From Acidobacteriota bacterium (lineage in GTDB: Bacteria > Acidobacteriota > Terriglobia > Bryobacterales > JACQDG01), in contig JACQDG010000282.1 of assembly GCA_016201185.1 (NCBI GenBank), positions 1 to 12,282 on the forward strand: a DNA stretch of 12,282 bases, in the 5' to 3' direction. Within the stretch, counting starts at the first letter, position 1. Each line of letters begins with the position of its first letter. Shown one piece after another: positions 1-7,472 of the stretch. The notes under the pieces were generated by a model that did not search any database, had not been told where the DNA came from, and was given only the letters and a program-made list of their open reading frames with translations. The position numbers and the translations under genes were made by a program.

Positions 1-1
1 C

Positions 2-1792
2 GGCTCGGCTCTGGCACGGCCCGGGCCTTCGGTGAGCTACTACAAGTTGCTGGCCTCGAAGGTGGGCATGGCGGAGAAGGAGACGAGCTTTCTGGAGCGG
101 CTGGATGCCTCGCTTTCTTCTTATGCAGACGTTTTCCGCCACGTAGAGGCCGCGGTGCGAAGCTTTTCGGCAGCTAACCCGCAAGCCTGCGTTCCGGCAC
201 TGACAGCGGGGCTAGAAGCCGTGCGTCATCTGCGCCGGACCAACCGAGATCCGGACCTGCAAACCAAAGAGGACCAGTTTCTGACCGCGCTGGAGCAGGC
301 ACTGGGGCTGTCGTTCGATGTGCTCGTCGAGCCGGAACATCTGCCGGCCGACCCCTTCGCCCAGTTCCGACCCTGGGAGACTTTCGCCCTGGCCACGCCC
401 GGCCAAACCTTCCGGAGCGCCACTTTCTTTCACTCCAGCGGGCGGGCCGGGATAAAGGTGAAGGATGTGGAGCTCATGACGCCGCCGGGGTGGTCCTGGA
501 GGAGGCTCGGGGAGAACCGGTTCGAGGTAGCCGTGGCGGCCGAGGCGCCGGCGACGATGGCTTACTGGCGGCGAGGCTCAATTCGCGAGAATCTCTACCA
601 GATCGACGAGCCCCGATGGTTCCGCTGGCCGCTGCCACCCGCGCCCGTGCGAGCCCGGCTCACCTACTTCGTGAACGGAGTTGAGGCCTCGATGGACCGC
701 GAAGCCGAGACAAGCTACGTGGACCACATCGGCGTCGAGCATCACCGCGCACTAGCGGTAGGCCCGGCCGTTTCGGTGCGCTTCACATCGGATGCCGGGG
801 TGCTTCCGTTGGGGCAGCGCGAGTATTCCATCGGCTGCGTGGTGCGCAACAACTTCAATGGCCTGGTGAAGGGGACCGTATGGCTTTCCCTGCCTGTGGG
901 CTGGCAGAGCGAGCCGGGCTCAACGCCGTTCGATTTTGAAAGGGAAAAGGAGGAAGCGAACATCAGCTTCCGCCTGACCGCTCCACAAGGGCTCGAGGCG
1001 AAGGAGTATCCGATCGAAGCCGTCGCCAGCTTCCAGGGCCGCGCATATCGTTCCAGTTTCACGGCCATCACCCAGCCGGGCCTGGAAACGGTTTATCTTT
1101 CTAAGCCGGCGCGGCGCCAGGTGCGCGGCGTGGACGTGAAGGTGGCCAAAGGGATGCGCGTAGGCTACGTGATGGGCACAGGCGACGAGGTGCCGGAGGG
1201 CTTGCGGCAGCTCGCCTTGCCAGTGGACCTGCTTGACTCAGCGGCCCTGCCAACCGGCGACCTGAGCCGCTACAACACCATCCTGCTTGGCATCCGCGCC
1301 TATGCCGCCCGGCCGGACGTCAAGACTTACAACCCGCGACTGCTCGAGTATGTTCGCCAGGGCGGCGTGCTGATCGTGCAATACAACACACAGGAGTATG
1401 ACCACAACTACGGCCCGTTCCCTTACACCATGGGAGCGAACGCCGAGGAGATCAGCGAAGAGGATTCACCGGTGGAGATCCTCGAGCCCAGCGACCCGGT
1501 CTTCCGGTTCCCGAACCGGATCACCGCGCGCGATTTCGACGGCTGGGTCGAGCAGCGCGGCTCGAAGTTCTGGACGACCTGGGACGCTGCGTACAGGCCC
1601 CTGCTTTCCACCCACGACCGCGGCCAGGCCCCGCAGCGCGGCGGCTGGCTGGTGGCCCGCCATGATAAGGGACTGTATATTTACTGCGCCTACGCCTGGT
1701 ACCGGCAACTTCCGTTTGCGGTGCCGGGGGCTTTTCGTCTCTTTGCCAACCTGGTGTCGCTGGGAGCAGCGGACGCCCCCTGGAGAAAATAG
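2..1792 (+). CDS. PIG-L family deacetylase, C-terminal part (5' truncated by window edge)
   Basis: The reading frame is open from base 2, so the GTG at 32 is internal and the gene starts outside the window. The zinc-dependent LmbE/PIG-L catalytic domain would lie upstream and is not visible. What is seen: a helical linker (about residues 12-100), beta-rich segments, a NEW3-like beta-sandwich (about 245-355), and a C-terminal ThuA/amidotransferase-like alpha/beta domain (about 380-590) containing the strand-helix segment RYNTILLGIRAYAARPD and the stretch EDFDGWVEQRG-like (here ARDFDGWVEQRG). This layout is familiar from large secreted PIG-L deacetylases of Acidobacteriota, which are thought to de-N-acetylate amino-sugar substrates; the substrate here is unknown. 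The stop is TAG at 1790-1792. The next gene follows after 76 bases on the same strand. The family call rests on the C-terminal pattern only, since the catalytic residues are off-window. Confidence 0.8.
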   Translation, partial: GSALARPGPSVSYYKLLASKVGMAEKETSFLERLDASLSSYADVFRHVEAAVRSFSAANPQACVPALTAGLEAVRHLRRTNRDPDLQTKEDQFLTALEQALGLSFDVLVEPEHLPADPFAQFRPWETFALATPGQTFRSATFFHSSGRAGIKVKDVELMTPPGWSWRRLGENRFEVAVAAEAPATMAYWRRGSIRENLYQIDEPRWFRWPLPPAPVRARLTYFVNGVEASMDREAETSYVDHIGVEHHRALAVGPAVSVRFTSDAGVLPLGQREYSIGCVVRNNFNGLVKGTVWLSLPVGWQSEPGSTPFDFEREKEEANISFRLTAPQGLEAKEYPIEAVASFQGRAYRSSFTAITQPGLETVYLSKPARRQVRGVDVKVAKGMRVGYVMGTGDEVPEGLRQLALPVDLLDSAALPTGDLSRYNTILLGIRAYAARPDVKTYNPRLLEYVRQGGVLIVQYNTQEYDHNYGPFPYTMGANAEEISEEDSPVEILEPSDPVFRFPNRITARDFDGWVEQRGSKFWTTWDAAYRPLLSTHDRGQAPQRGGWLVARHDKGLYIYCAYAWYRQLPFAVPGAFRLFANLVSLGAADAPWRK

Positions 1793-1833
1793 TACGCCCC
1801 CGAACATGCCGAAATTGTAGCGGATGGCCGTCC

Positions 1834-1862
1834 TTGACCCACTTGCTCCGGGTTGCGATCAT
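1834..1862 (+). promoter_or_regulatory. Putative promoter of the M1 peptidase gene, possibly leaderless
   Basis: TTGACC at 1834-1839, a 17-base spacer, then GATCAT at 1857-1862. The -10-like hexamer ends 6 bases before the ATG at 1869, so transcription would begin at or next to the start codon. No Shine-Dalgarno sequence is visible before 1869, which fits a leaderless message. Four of six -10 bases and five of six -35 bases match the sigma-70 consensus. Inference only. Confidence 0.35.
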
Positions 1863-1868
1863 CAAAGC

Positions 1869-4289
1869 ATGAGGTGGGGCCGGGTCATTCTGGTAGCTTT
1901 TTCCCTTTCTTGCGCTCTTTGGTCCGAGACCGGCGCCGAGCGACTGGCTAAAATCCGCGCTTTGACTTTCACCCCCGGCGAGTGCTATCGCGTGCGGGAT
2001 CTTGTCCTGGAGCGGGAAGACATCAAGCTGCACTTTTCCGACGGCTACCTGCTGTTTGCTGAGCCGGTGGAAGGCCGTACGATAGCAGCCCTGTTCCTGG
2101 CGGCCAGCGATACGGGAGAAGCAACGGTGGTCGTATTGCCGCCCACGCGCAGCGAGCGGCAGTCAATGGTCCGCTTCCTGGACTCCCCGGTTCTCGAGGA
2201 AGAGGTGCGCACCGTCATGATGTTTTTCAGCGACGACACGGCCCTCGTGCTGCGCCGCGCCATAGCGGAGAATCCTTTCAGCCAGCCCGATCCGGAAGCC
2301 GGCCAAAAATGGGCGAAGGACTGGACGCCGGTGGCCCGCAACATTCTCGGCGACCGCGAATTGCGTTTGCTGGTGGATGCCCTCTCGCTGGCCGGCCCGG
2401 ACGGCGTTCCTCAAGCGGGATTATTTACCGCCACCATCAGCGGGGCCAAGCTCGGGCTTTTCGAAATCCTGGTGGACCCTCGCCGCAGCGAGCAGATCGC
2501 CGTGGGCCAGGTCATCTGGCAGGAAGGGCAGCGATTCTACGATATCTGGACCAGTTTCCCCGCACGAAGCATCCGGGAAGGCCGCAAGCGGCCGTTCTCG
2601 GACACAGCGACCCTCGAAAACTACCGGATCGAGGCGGACCTGGCCGAGGACTTGAGCATGCGCGTGAGGGCGCGGGCCACCCTGGTTGCAGGCAGCGGGC
2701 GGGAGCGCGCCGTGGGCTTTGAATTGTCCCGCGACATGAAGGTGTCCAAAGTTTCGGTGGACGGGCGGCCCGCCGAGTTCCTCGAGAGCGGGACGCTTGA
2801 TGCCAGCGGGGTCCGGCGGCGCGGGAACGACATGTTGGTCGTGGTGCTCGAGAAGGCCCCGGAGCCGGGCGGCCGTCACCTGATCGAGTTTGAATACGCA
2901 GGCAATGTGATCACCGATTCCGGCCATGGCATCTACTACGTCGGAGCACGAGGCAACTGGTACCCGACCCATGGCGCTCCGTTCACCGAGTATGAGCTTC
3001 TGTTCCAGTACCCCAAGCGGTTGCAGATGGTGGCTACCGGGCGTCAGGTGGAGACGAGTGTGGCCGGCGATGTGCGCACCACGCGGTGGAAATCCGATGG
3101 AAAGATCCGCCTGGCCGCTTTCAACCTCGGGGATTACGAGCGCGCCTCGGTGAAAGTGGGGGAATACACCGTTGAGGTATGCGCCAATAAGAGACTGGAG
3201 CCGGAGCTGCAGAGGCGGGCCCCGCCGCTTCTGCCGATGGGCACGATCGATCATCGAAACCGGACTACGCCCCTGGGGGCCTTTTCCGCGCCGGAGCCGG
3301 CCGCCTCGCCCGCACGGCGCACTAACCAGGTAGCGCACGATAGCGGGGAGGCGGTGCAGTTCTTTCTGTCGCGGTTCGGCCCTCCAGCAACGCGGCACCT
3401 TACCGTTTCTCCCATTCCGGGCCGCTTCGGCGAAGGCTTCCCAGGGCTGGTTTATCTTTCTACACTCAGTTATTACCAGCCCGAGGACCAGCCGCTCGAA
3501 AAGCTCAGCGCCGGCGCCCGGGTCTTTTACACCGAGCAGCTCGGAGCCCATGAGATCGCCCACCAATGGTGGGGCAACCTGGTGACTTCATCCGGCTACC
3601 ACGACGAGTGGCTCATGGAGTCGCTGGCCGATTATTCGGCTCTGCTCTATCTGGAGCAGCGCAAGGGCGGCCGGGTGGCCGAGGGAATCCTGGCGCGCTA
3701 CAAGAGCAACCTGCTGGCCAAGCTGGAATCGGGGGGCACAGTGGAAAGTGCGGGGGCGATCGTGCTGGGCGAGCGGCTGCGCTCTTCCCGCTCGCCGGCT
3801 GCACGCCACGTCATCATCTACGAGAAAGGAGCCTGGGTGCTGCACATGCTGCGGCACTTGATGGGGGATCAGAAGTTCTTCGCCTTGCTCCGCGAGCTCC
3901 GAAAACGGTATGAGCGGCAAGAGGTGACCACGGAACAGTTCCGGGAACTGGCGGCGCAGTTCCTGCCTGCCGTGCCGCAGGATCCCAACCTGGAGAACTT
4001 CTTCTATCAGTGGGTCTATTCGACCGGCGTCCCCACGCTGAAGATGGAGTACCGGGTGAGCGGCAAGGCTCCGCCGTACCGGCTCACCGGCGTGGTGCGC
4101 CAATCCGGGGTTCCGGAGGATTTCAGCGTCCCTGTTCCCATCGAAATTCAGCTTGCTGGCACAGGGGAGAAAATCGAGCTGCGGGTGCAGACCGCTGACG
4201 GCGAAGCACCCTTTTCGCTGATGCTGGACCAGCGGCCGAGTCGCGTGGCGCTCGACCCCAAGGATTCGGTGCTGGCGATCAAACAATAG
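1869..4289 (+). CDS. Secreted M1 family zinc metallopeptidase (aminopeptidase N-like), about 806 aa
   Basis: Exported zinc peptidase of the gluzincin M1 family, expected to remove N-terminal residues from peptides outside the cytoplasm. I chose ATG 1869 because it begins a clear signal peptide (MRWGRVILVAFSLSCALWS); an in-frame ATG at 1824 would put 15 non-signal-like residues before it. From 1869: a conserved-looking N-terminal region without a domain I recognise (about 20-245), the M1 N-terminal beta domain (about 250-440), a Pro/Ala-rich linker near 450-480, then the catalytic domain. The zinc site is complete: HEIAH at 561-565 and the third ligand E584 in WLMESLADYS; the transition-state tyrosine is probably Y651 in IIYEKGAWVL. 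The exopeptidase GAMEN motif is replaced by GEGFPGL near 521-527, as in some other large bacterial M1 proteins, so strict aminopeptidase specificity is unsure. It converges on thiD with 34 bases between stops. Confidence 0.9.
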   Translation: MRWGRVILVAFSLSCALWSETGAERLAKIRALTFTPGECYRVRDLVLEREDIKLHFSDGYLLFAEPVEGRTIAALFLAASDTGEATVVVLPPTRSERQSMVRFLDSPVLEEEVRTVMMFFSDDTALVLRRAIAENPFSQPDPEAGQKWAKDWTPVARNILGDRELRLLVDALSLAGPDGVPQAGLFTATISGAKLGLFEILVDPRRSEQIAVGQVIWQEGQRFYDIWTSFPARSIREGRKRPFSDTATLENYRIEADLAEDLSMRVRARATLVAGSGRERAVGFELSRDMKVSKVSVDGRPAEFLESGTLDASGVRRRGNDMLVVVLEKAPEPGGRHLIEFEYAGNVITDSGHGIYYVGARGNWYPTHGAPFTEYELLFQYPKRLQMVATGRQVETSVAGDVRTTRWKSDGKIRLAAFNLGDYERASVKVGEYTVEVCANKRLEPELQRRAPPLLPMGTIDHRNRTTPLGAFSAPEPAASPARRTNQVAHDSGEAVQFFLSRFGPPATRHLTVSPIPGRFGEGFPGLVYLSTLSYYQPEDQPLEKLSAGARVFYTEQLGAHEIAHQWWGNLVTSSGYHDEWLMESLADYSALLYLEQRKGGRVAEGILARYKSNLLAKLESGGTVESAGAIVLGERLRSSRSPAARHVIIYEKGAWVLHMLRHLMGDQKFFALLRELRKRYERQEVTTEQFRELAAQFLPAVPQDPNLENFFYQWVYSTGVPTLKMEYRVSGKAPPYRLTGVVRQSGVPEDFSVPVPIEIQLAGTGEKIELRVQTADGEAPFSLMLDQRPSRVALDPKDSVLAIKQ

Positions 4290-4323
4290 ACGGCGGCGGA
4301 AGCTGGAGGACAGGCCGGACGGG

Positions 4324-5175
4324 TTAGTGGCGCCCGCTTTCGTGCAGGACTTCCGGCCCTCCGGCGCGAACCGGCGATTCGCCAAACCGGAACAGGTGAT
4401 TCAAGGGCCCACGCCCGCCACCGACCGGATAGGCGCGGGCAATCGCCTGAGTGACGTAGGCTTTGGCCAGCACGACGCTCTCCTTCACCGCTTTTCCATT
4501 CACCAGGTTGGCCAGAATGGCCGAGGAAAACGTGCAGCCGGTGCCGTGGAGGCTCTGGGACTCGATGCGGTTGCCGCTGAAAACCTCCGGCTCCTGGCCT
4601 TCGAAGTAAACGTCGGCGGGCTTTTCGAGGTGGTTGCCGGTGACTACCACGTGCCGGACTCCCTGCTCGTGCAGGAGCTTGGCCGCCCCTTTCATTTCCT
4701 CGAGCGTCGAGACCTGAATCCCTAACAGGCGGCCGGCTTCCTCTGCGGTGGGGGTCAAGACCTGCACCAAAGGAAACAGGATCCGGCGGAAGGCTTCCAG
4801 CTCCCGTTCGGGAATTAGATCCATCCCGTTCGACGACCGCAAAACCGGATCGGCGACGATGGGCAGTTGGGCGTGGGAGGCCAGGCAGTCCCCGATGACT
4901 TCCAGGTTCTTCTTGCTTCCCACCAGGCCGATCTTGACGCCGGCGACGGAAATATCCTCAAGCAGCAGGCGGATCTGCGAGCGCAGCAGCTCCGGACGGA
5001 CCGGTTCGACGCAAGCGGTCTCGCGCGTATTCTGAGCGGTGAGGCAAGCTACCGCCGCCACTCCGTAGCAATCGTGGGCAATAAAAGTCTTCAGGTCGGC
5101 CAGCACCCCTGCCCCGCCGGAGGGGTCGAAGTCAGCCACGCTCAGGGCCACAGGTTTCGGCGTCGCCTGCGACAT
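4324..5175 (-). CDS. thiD: Hydroxymethylpyrimidine/phosphomethylpyrimidine kinase ThiD
   Basis: Cytosolic kinase of thiamine synthesis that phosphorylates 4-amino-5-hydroxymethyl-2-methylpyrimidine to the mono- and then the diphosphate. It belongs to the ribokinase superfamily, and at 283 aa is slightly longer than the usual 260-270. Motifs: the N-terminal SVADFDPSGGAG (12-23; the common form is AGSDPSGGAG), LTAQNT (45-50), KIGLVGS (81-87), ADPVLRSSNG (108-117), and the anion-hole HGTGCTFSSAI (210-220) with the conserved cysteine C214. The C-terminal GGGRGPLNH (252-260) is also typical. The last 20 residues or so look like a non-conserved tail. The start ATG (5173-5175) has no strong Shine-Dalgarno sequence. 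No other thi genes and no TPP riboswitch are visible, so it is a stand-alone thiD with its own likely promoter at 5208-5236. Confidence 0.93.
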   Translation of the reverse strand: MSQATPKPVALSVADFDPSGGAGVLADLKTFIAHDCYGVAAVACLTAQNTRETACVEPVRPELLRSQIRLLLEDISVAGVKIGLVGSKKNLEVIGDCLASHAQLPIVADPVLRSSNGMDLIPERELEAFRRILFPLVQVLTPTAEEAGRLLGIQVSTLEEMKGAAKLLHEQGVRHVVVTGNHLEKPADVYFEGQEPEVFSGNRIESQSLHGTGCTFSSAILANLVNGKAVKESVVLAKAYVTQAIARAYPVGGGRGPLNHLFRFGESPVRAGGPEVLHESGRH

Positions 5176-5207
5176 TCGTTCAGGATGATCAAACAGTCGT
5201 CAAGTGA

Positions 5208-5236
5208 AAGTTAGCATAGCGGGTCCCGGATGAAAA
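5208..5236 (-). promoter_or_regulatory. Putative thiD promoter with extended -10
   Basis: Read on the minus strand: TTTTCA (5236-5231), 17 bases, then TAACTT (5213-5208) preceded by TGC, an extended -10. The predicted transcript start near 5201 gives a leader of about 26 bases before the thiD ATG. Matches are four of six in the -35 hexamer, with a weaker -10. Inference. Confidence 0.35.
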
Positions 5237-5256
5237 GAAAAAAAGCTTTTGGGGAG

Positions 5257-5628
5257 TTATTTCGCAGCCGCCTTCCTTCCTCGGGCCAGTTGAGCCGCGG
5301 CCTTTTGGCGAGCGGCTTCACTGACCTCCACCTCGTTGTGGACCTCTTTGGCGCCCACGGACCGGGCCAGGCGCGTGGCCACGCCCTTGTGCTGCATCAC
5401 GTCGGTCTTGCCGGTGATGTAAGCCGCCCCTTCTTTGACCTCCACGCGGAAATGATCAGCGGCGATGGCCGAGCGGGAAAAACGGGCCTCGATGGCCTTC
5501 TTCAGCTCATTGTCTTTCCAACGCGGCGCGGCCCCTTTGGGCTGTGTTTTGTCGGGAGCCTCGGCAGGCTGAAGAGCGGCAGCCAGAAACAAGGCGACCG
5601 CTGCTATGGCAAAGATTCGGCGTCCCAT
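5257..5628 (-). CDS. Exported BON-domain protein, 123 aa
   Basis: Small secreted or periplasmic protein with one BON domain, the fold found in OsmY and in secretin- or channel-associated proteins, which is thought to bind phospholipid or other envelope components. Residues 1-24 form a signal peptide (MGRRIFAIAAVALFLAAALQ), followed by a short Pro/Lys-rich linker. The BON domain spans about 39-104, with the conserved glycine in AAYITGK (G73) and the closing strand EVHNEVEVSE. The last 18 residues are an Ala/Lys/Arg-rich basic tail that could bind anionic lipid or nucleic acid. The start is well supported: a perfect AGGAGG (5635-5640) lies 6 bases upstream of ATG 5628. It seems to be a single-gene unit. 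The exact role cannot be read from the sequence. Confidence 0.88.
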   Translation of the reverse strand: MGRRIFAIAAVALFLAAALQPAEAPDKTQPKGAAPRWKDNELKKAIEARFSRSAIAADHFRVEVKEGAAYITGKTDVMQHKGVATRLARSVGAKEVHNEVEVSEAARQKAAAQLARGRKAAAK

Positions 5629-5680
5629 GATGCTCCTCCTGGTTTGTGAGTCTTGACCAGCAGAACGGTGGCAACAGCGG

Positions 5681-5700
5681 CCCGGCTGCGACCAGCCGGG
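5681..5700. other. Perfect 8-bp GC-rich hairpin upstream of the BON gene
   Basis: CCCGGCTG (5681-5688), loop CGAC, CAGCCGGG (5693-5700). No U-tract follows on either strand, so a classical intrinsic terminator is not supported. It lies just downstream of a possible BON-gene -10 (5713-5718), so it would form near the 5' end of that mRNA, about 50 bases before the start codon. It could stabilise or regulate the leader, or mark the end of the CBM9-like transcript. Confidence 0.4.
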
Positions 5701-5712
5701 GGTTGTGAGGTC

Positions 5713-5721
5713 AGTTTAGCA
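5713..5721 (-). promoter_or_regulatory. Putative extended -10 of the BON gene
   Basis: The minus strand reads TG-C-TAAACT at 5721-5713. No convincing -35 hexamer is found 16-18 bases upstream; an extended -10 may compensate. The predicted start near 5706 gives a 5' leader of about 78 bases that contains the hairpin at 5681-5700. The motif resembles those before thiD and the receiver-HATPase gene. Inference. Confidence 0.3.
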
Positions 5722-5766
5722 CGGGGCTGAGGGGAAATGCGTGCTCTTCTTGCAGCACCTGGCCCT

Positions 5767-6591
5767 TTAGGGAACCATCACGAATTCCACAATCCCGAAA
5801 CGCTCCGGATCGTGGAAGCCGCGCTCGGGCCGGGTGGGAGACCAGGCGGCATATTCGTCGTCGGACTGGAGCTGGCGGAGCTTCTGCTCGATCTCGCCCT
5901 TGCGGGGCACAGAGGCTGATTTCTGATCGGCTACCAGCGCGGCGATCTGGTCGGCTTTACCTGGTCCCCCAGGGCGCGTGATCCGGTACAGCCCAACGCG
6001 CCAGCGGGCTCCGGGCTTAGGCGCCGTGACGATCCCGGCCGCAGCCAGCGATCTCCAGGGAATCGCGATCTCCGCTGTCCAGCCGGCCGCATAGCGGCCC
6101 ACGGCGGTCCGCAGGTCCGTGATATCCCACTTAATGGCTTCCTCCGAGCCGGCGCCGGGGCGCGGGATCAGCAGATCGACCACCACGTTGTGCGGGCTCA
6201 CCTCCAGTTCGGCATAATTCTTTCCGTCGCCATTTGGGTCGAGGAACACTTCCACCACCTCTTCTTCCCACAGGTGGTCGTCCCGGCGTCTCATGCGGCC
6301 CCAGGGCTCGGGGTCGCGGCACGCGAAGGAGACATAGAGATTCTCGTTGTCCCACACGATCGCCGCTTCGGTCGGGTACTCTGGCTTGCGCCCAGGATCG
6401 TGAATCAGCGTGAATGGGCCGACGTGCTGCGCGATGGCCCAACTGAACTCGTCGAGCTTGCCGTCGATCTGAATGTGGTCCACGGCTTTGGCGACCCGAT
6501 AGAGCGGAGGGGTCGCTGGTTGCGCGGCAAGGGCTGCGGAGAACAACAGAAATCCGAGGCAAGTCGGGGCGATTACACGATTAAGGCTCAT
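5767..6591 (-). CDS. Secreted carbohydrate-binding family 9-like protein, 274 aa
   Basis: A signal peptide (about residues 1-23, MSLNRVIAPTCLGFLLFSAA...) is followed by one CBM9-like beta-sandwich filling most of the protein (about 30-270). Recognisable signatures are IDGKLDEFSWAIA (42-54), the strand NLYVSFACRDPE, WEEEVVEVFLDPNGDGKNYAELEVSP in the middle (a Glu/Asp-rich metal- or ligand-site region), and GWTAEIAIPWRSL. CBM9 domains bind sugar-chain ends; stand-alone copies like this are common in Acidobacteriota and Planctomycetes, and their ligand is mostly unknown. No catalytic domain is fused. The gene starts 8 bases after the hydratase stop, so the two are probably cotranscribed. A GGAG lies 11 bases before the ATG, inside the end of the upstream gene, so ribosome coupling is possible. 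Confidence 0.85.
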   Translation of the reverse strand: MSLNRVIAPTCLGFLLFSAALAAQPATPPLYRVAKAVDHIQIDGKLDEFSWAIAQHVGPFTLIHDPGRKPEYPTEAAIVWDNENLYVSFACRDPEPWGRMRRRDDHLWEEEVVEVFLDPNGDGKNYAELEVSPHNVVVDLLIPRPGAGSEEAIKWDITDLRTAVGRYAAGWTAEIAIPWRSLAAAGIVTAPKPGARWRVGLYRITRPGGPGKADQIAALVADQKSASVPRKGEIEQKLRQLQSDDEYAAWSPTRPERGFHDPERFGIVEFVMVP

Positions 6592-6599
6592 GACGGCGT

Positions 6600-7472
6600 C
6601 TACTCCACTTTCAACGTGATCGCACCGAGCCGGTCAAATTCGGCGCGCACTTGATCGCCAGGTCCAATGGGGAAGGCGCCGGCCACCGAGCCGGTCAGGA
6701 TGATCTCGCCGCCGTGTAGGGGCACTACATTGGCCAGCGCCACCAGGGCATGAACCGGGTTACCAAGAATGTTGGCCCCGCTTCCGGTCCCCTTCGCCTC
6801 GCCGTTGATTTCCAGCCTGACGGCGAAAGCGGCGAGATCCAGGTCCAGGGGAGCGACCAACTGCGCGCCGACGACGGCATAGGCATGGAAGGCGTTATCG
6901 GCGGTGGCGTCTTCCTTAGTGGGCGCCTTGGGGCGGAAGCGGCTGTCGATCACCTCGAAGGCCGCGCACACCCCCGCTGTGCTCGCCAGGGCATGGGCCG
7001 CCGTGACCCCCGGCCCGGCCAGGTCCCGCGCCAGCAAAAAAGCAAACTCCGCTTCCACGCGGGGCTGGATCAAGTGGGAAGCGGGCAGGGCCGTGCCGTC
7101 CACAAGGAGCGTCGAGTCCAGGATGTGGCCCCACCCGGGCTCGAGCGCCTGGGCGTGACTGCGCCAGCGGCGCTCCACGGCGCCGATCTTCTTCCCCCTG
7201 GGGCGATGACCGGCCGCCATCTTCAAGTAAAGCCAGGCTTGGCGAATGGCCGCGGCCTGCTCCAAGGTTAACGGCCCGTACTTGGAGCTGAAGGGCTCGA
7301 TCGGCGCGCATTGGTCGGCGGCGGCGATCAGCGCGACCTGAAAGCAGTAGCAAGTTTGGTAGTCCGGCGGTAGACTAGAACCAATCCGGAAAACGGGGTG
7401 CGAGATGCCCAGACAGGGCCTCGAAGAGCGCGTCGAGGAGCTTGCCGTGGTGGCCGAGGTCGCTTCGGCCAT
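6600..7472 (-). CDS. 2-keto-4-pentenoate hydratase / fumarylacetoacetate hydrolase-like protein (start uncertain)
   Basis: Cytosolic enzyme of the MhpD/HpaH branch of the FAH superfamily, which hydrates or cleaves 2-keto (deoxy) acids using Mg2+ or Mn2+. Counting from ATG 7472: family lysine segment RGKKIG (about 92-97), metal ligands in RVEAEFAF (E140, E142) and FEVIDSR (E173), TADNAF, the GNPVHALVALAN helix (237-248) and the closing TGSVAGAFPIGPGD (260-273). Homology-like sequence begins only near 7350. The stretch 7472-7386 is antisense to the kinase gene and does not look coding. ATG 7472 is the only ordinary start in frame near that point; a family-sized protein (about 261 aa) would begin at an ATT (7385), and a CTG lies at 7331. 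The product feeds into the CBM9-like gene 8 bases downstream. The substrate is unknown; a deoxy-sugar acid or an aromatic cleavage product is possible. Confidence 0.82.
   Translation of the reverse strand: MAEATSATTASSSTRSSRPCLGISHPVFRIGSSLPPDYQTCYCFQVALIAAADQCAPIEPFSSKYGPLTLEQAAAIRQAWLYLKMAAGHRPRGKKIGAVERRWRSHAQALEPGWGHILDSTLLVDGTALPASHLIQPRVEAEFAFLLARDLAGPGVTAAHALASTAGVCAAFEVIDSRFRPKAPTKEDATADNAFHAYAVVGAQLVAPLDLDLAAFAVRLEINGEAKGTGSGANILGNPVHALVALANVVPLHGGEIILTGSVAGAFPIGPGDQVRAEFDRLGAITLKVE

Noticed and set aside
1824..1868. Earlier ATG start for the M1 peptidase
   Set aside because: It would place 15 residues unlike a signal peptide before a clean signal sequence at 1869, and the promoter-like elements lie inside this stretch.
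2421..3566. 381-codon open frame on the minus strand opposite the M1 peptidase gene
   Set aside because: It is antisense to a clearly coding region with an intact zinc site; in GC-rich DNA such long mirror frames arise by codon bias. Its translation shows no domain and is rich in low-complexity Arg/Gly/Pro/His.
3588..4385. 265-codon minus-strand frame running from thiD territory into the M1 gene
   Set aside because: Overlaps both real genes in other frames and has no family signature.
5237..5250. A-run plus AAAAGCTTTT as a terminator for the BON gene
   Set aside because: On the minus strand it gives a T-run, but there is no GC-rich stem before it and the self-complementary part has no loop.
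5176..5256. TPP riboswitch in front of thiD
   Set aside because: The gap is only 81 bases and lacks the conserved CTGAGA and ACC-CTGAT type core.
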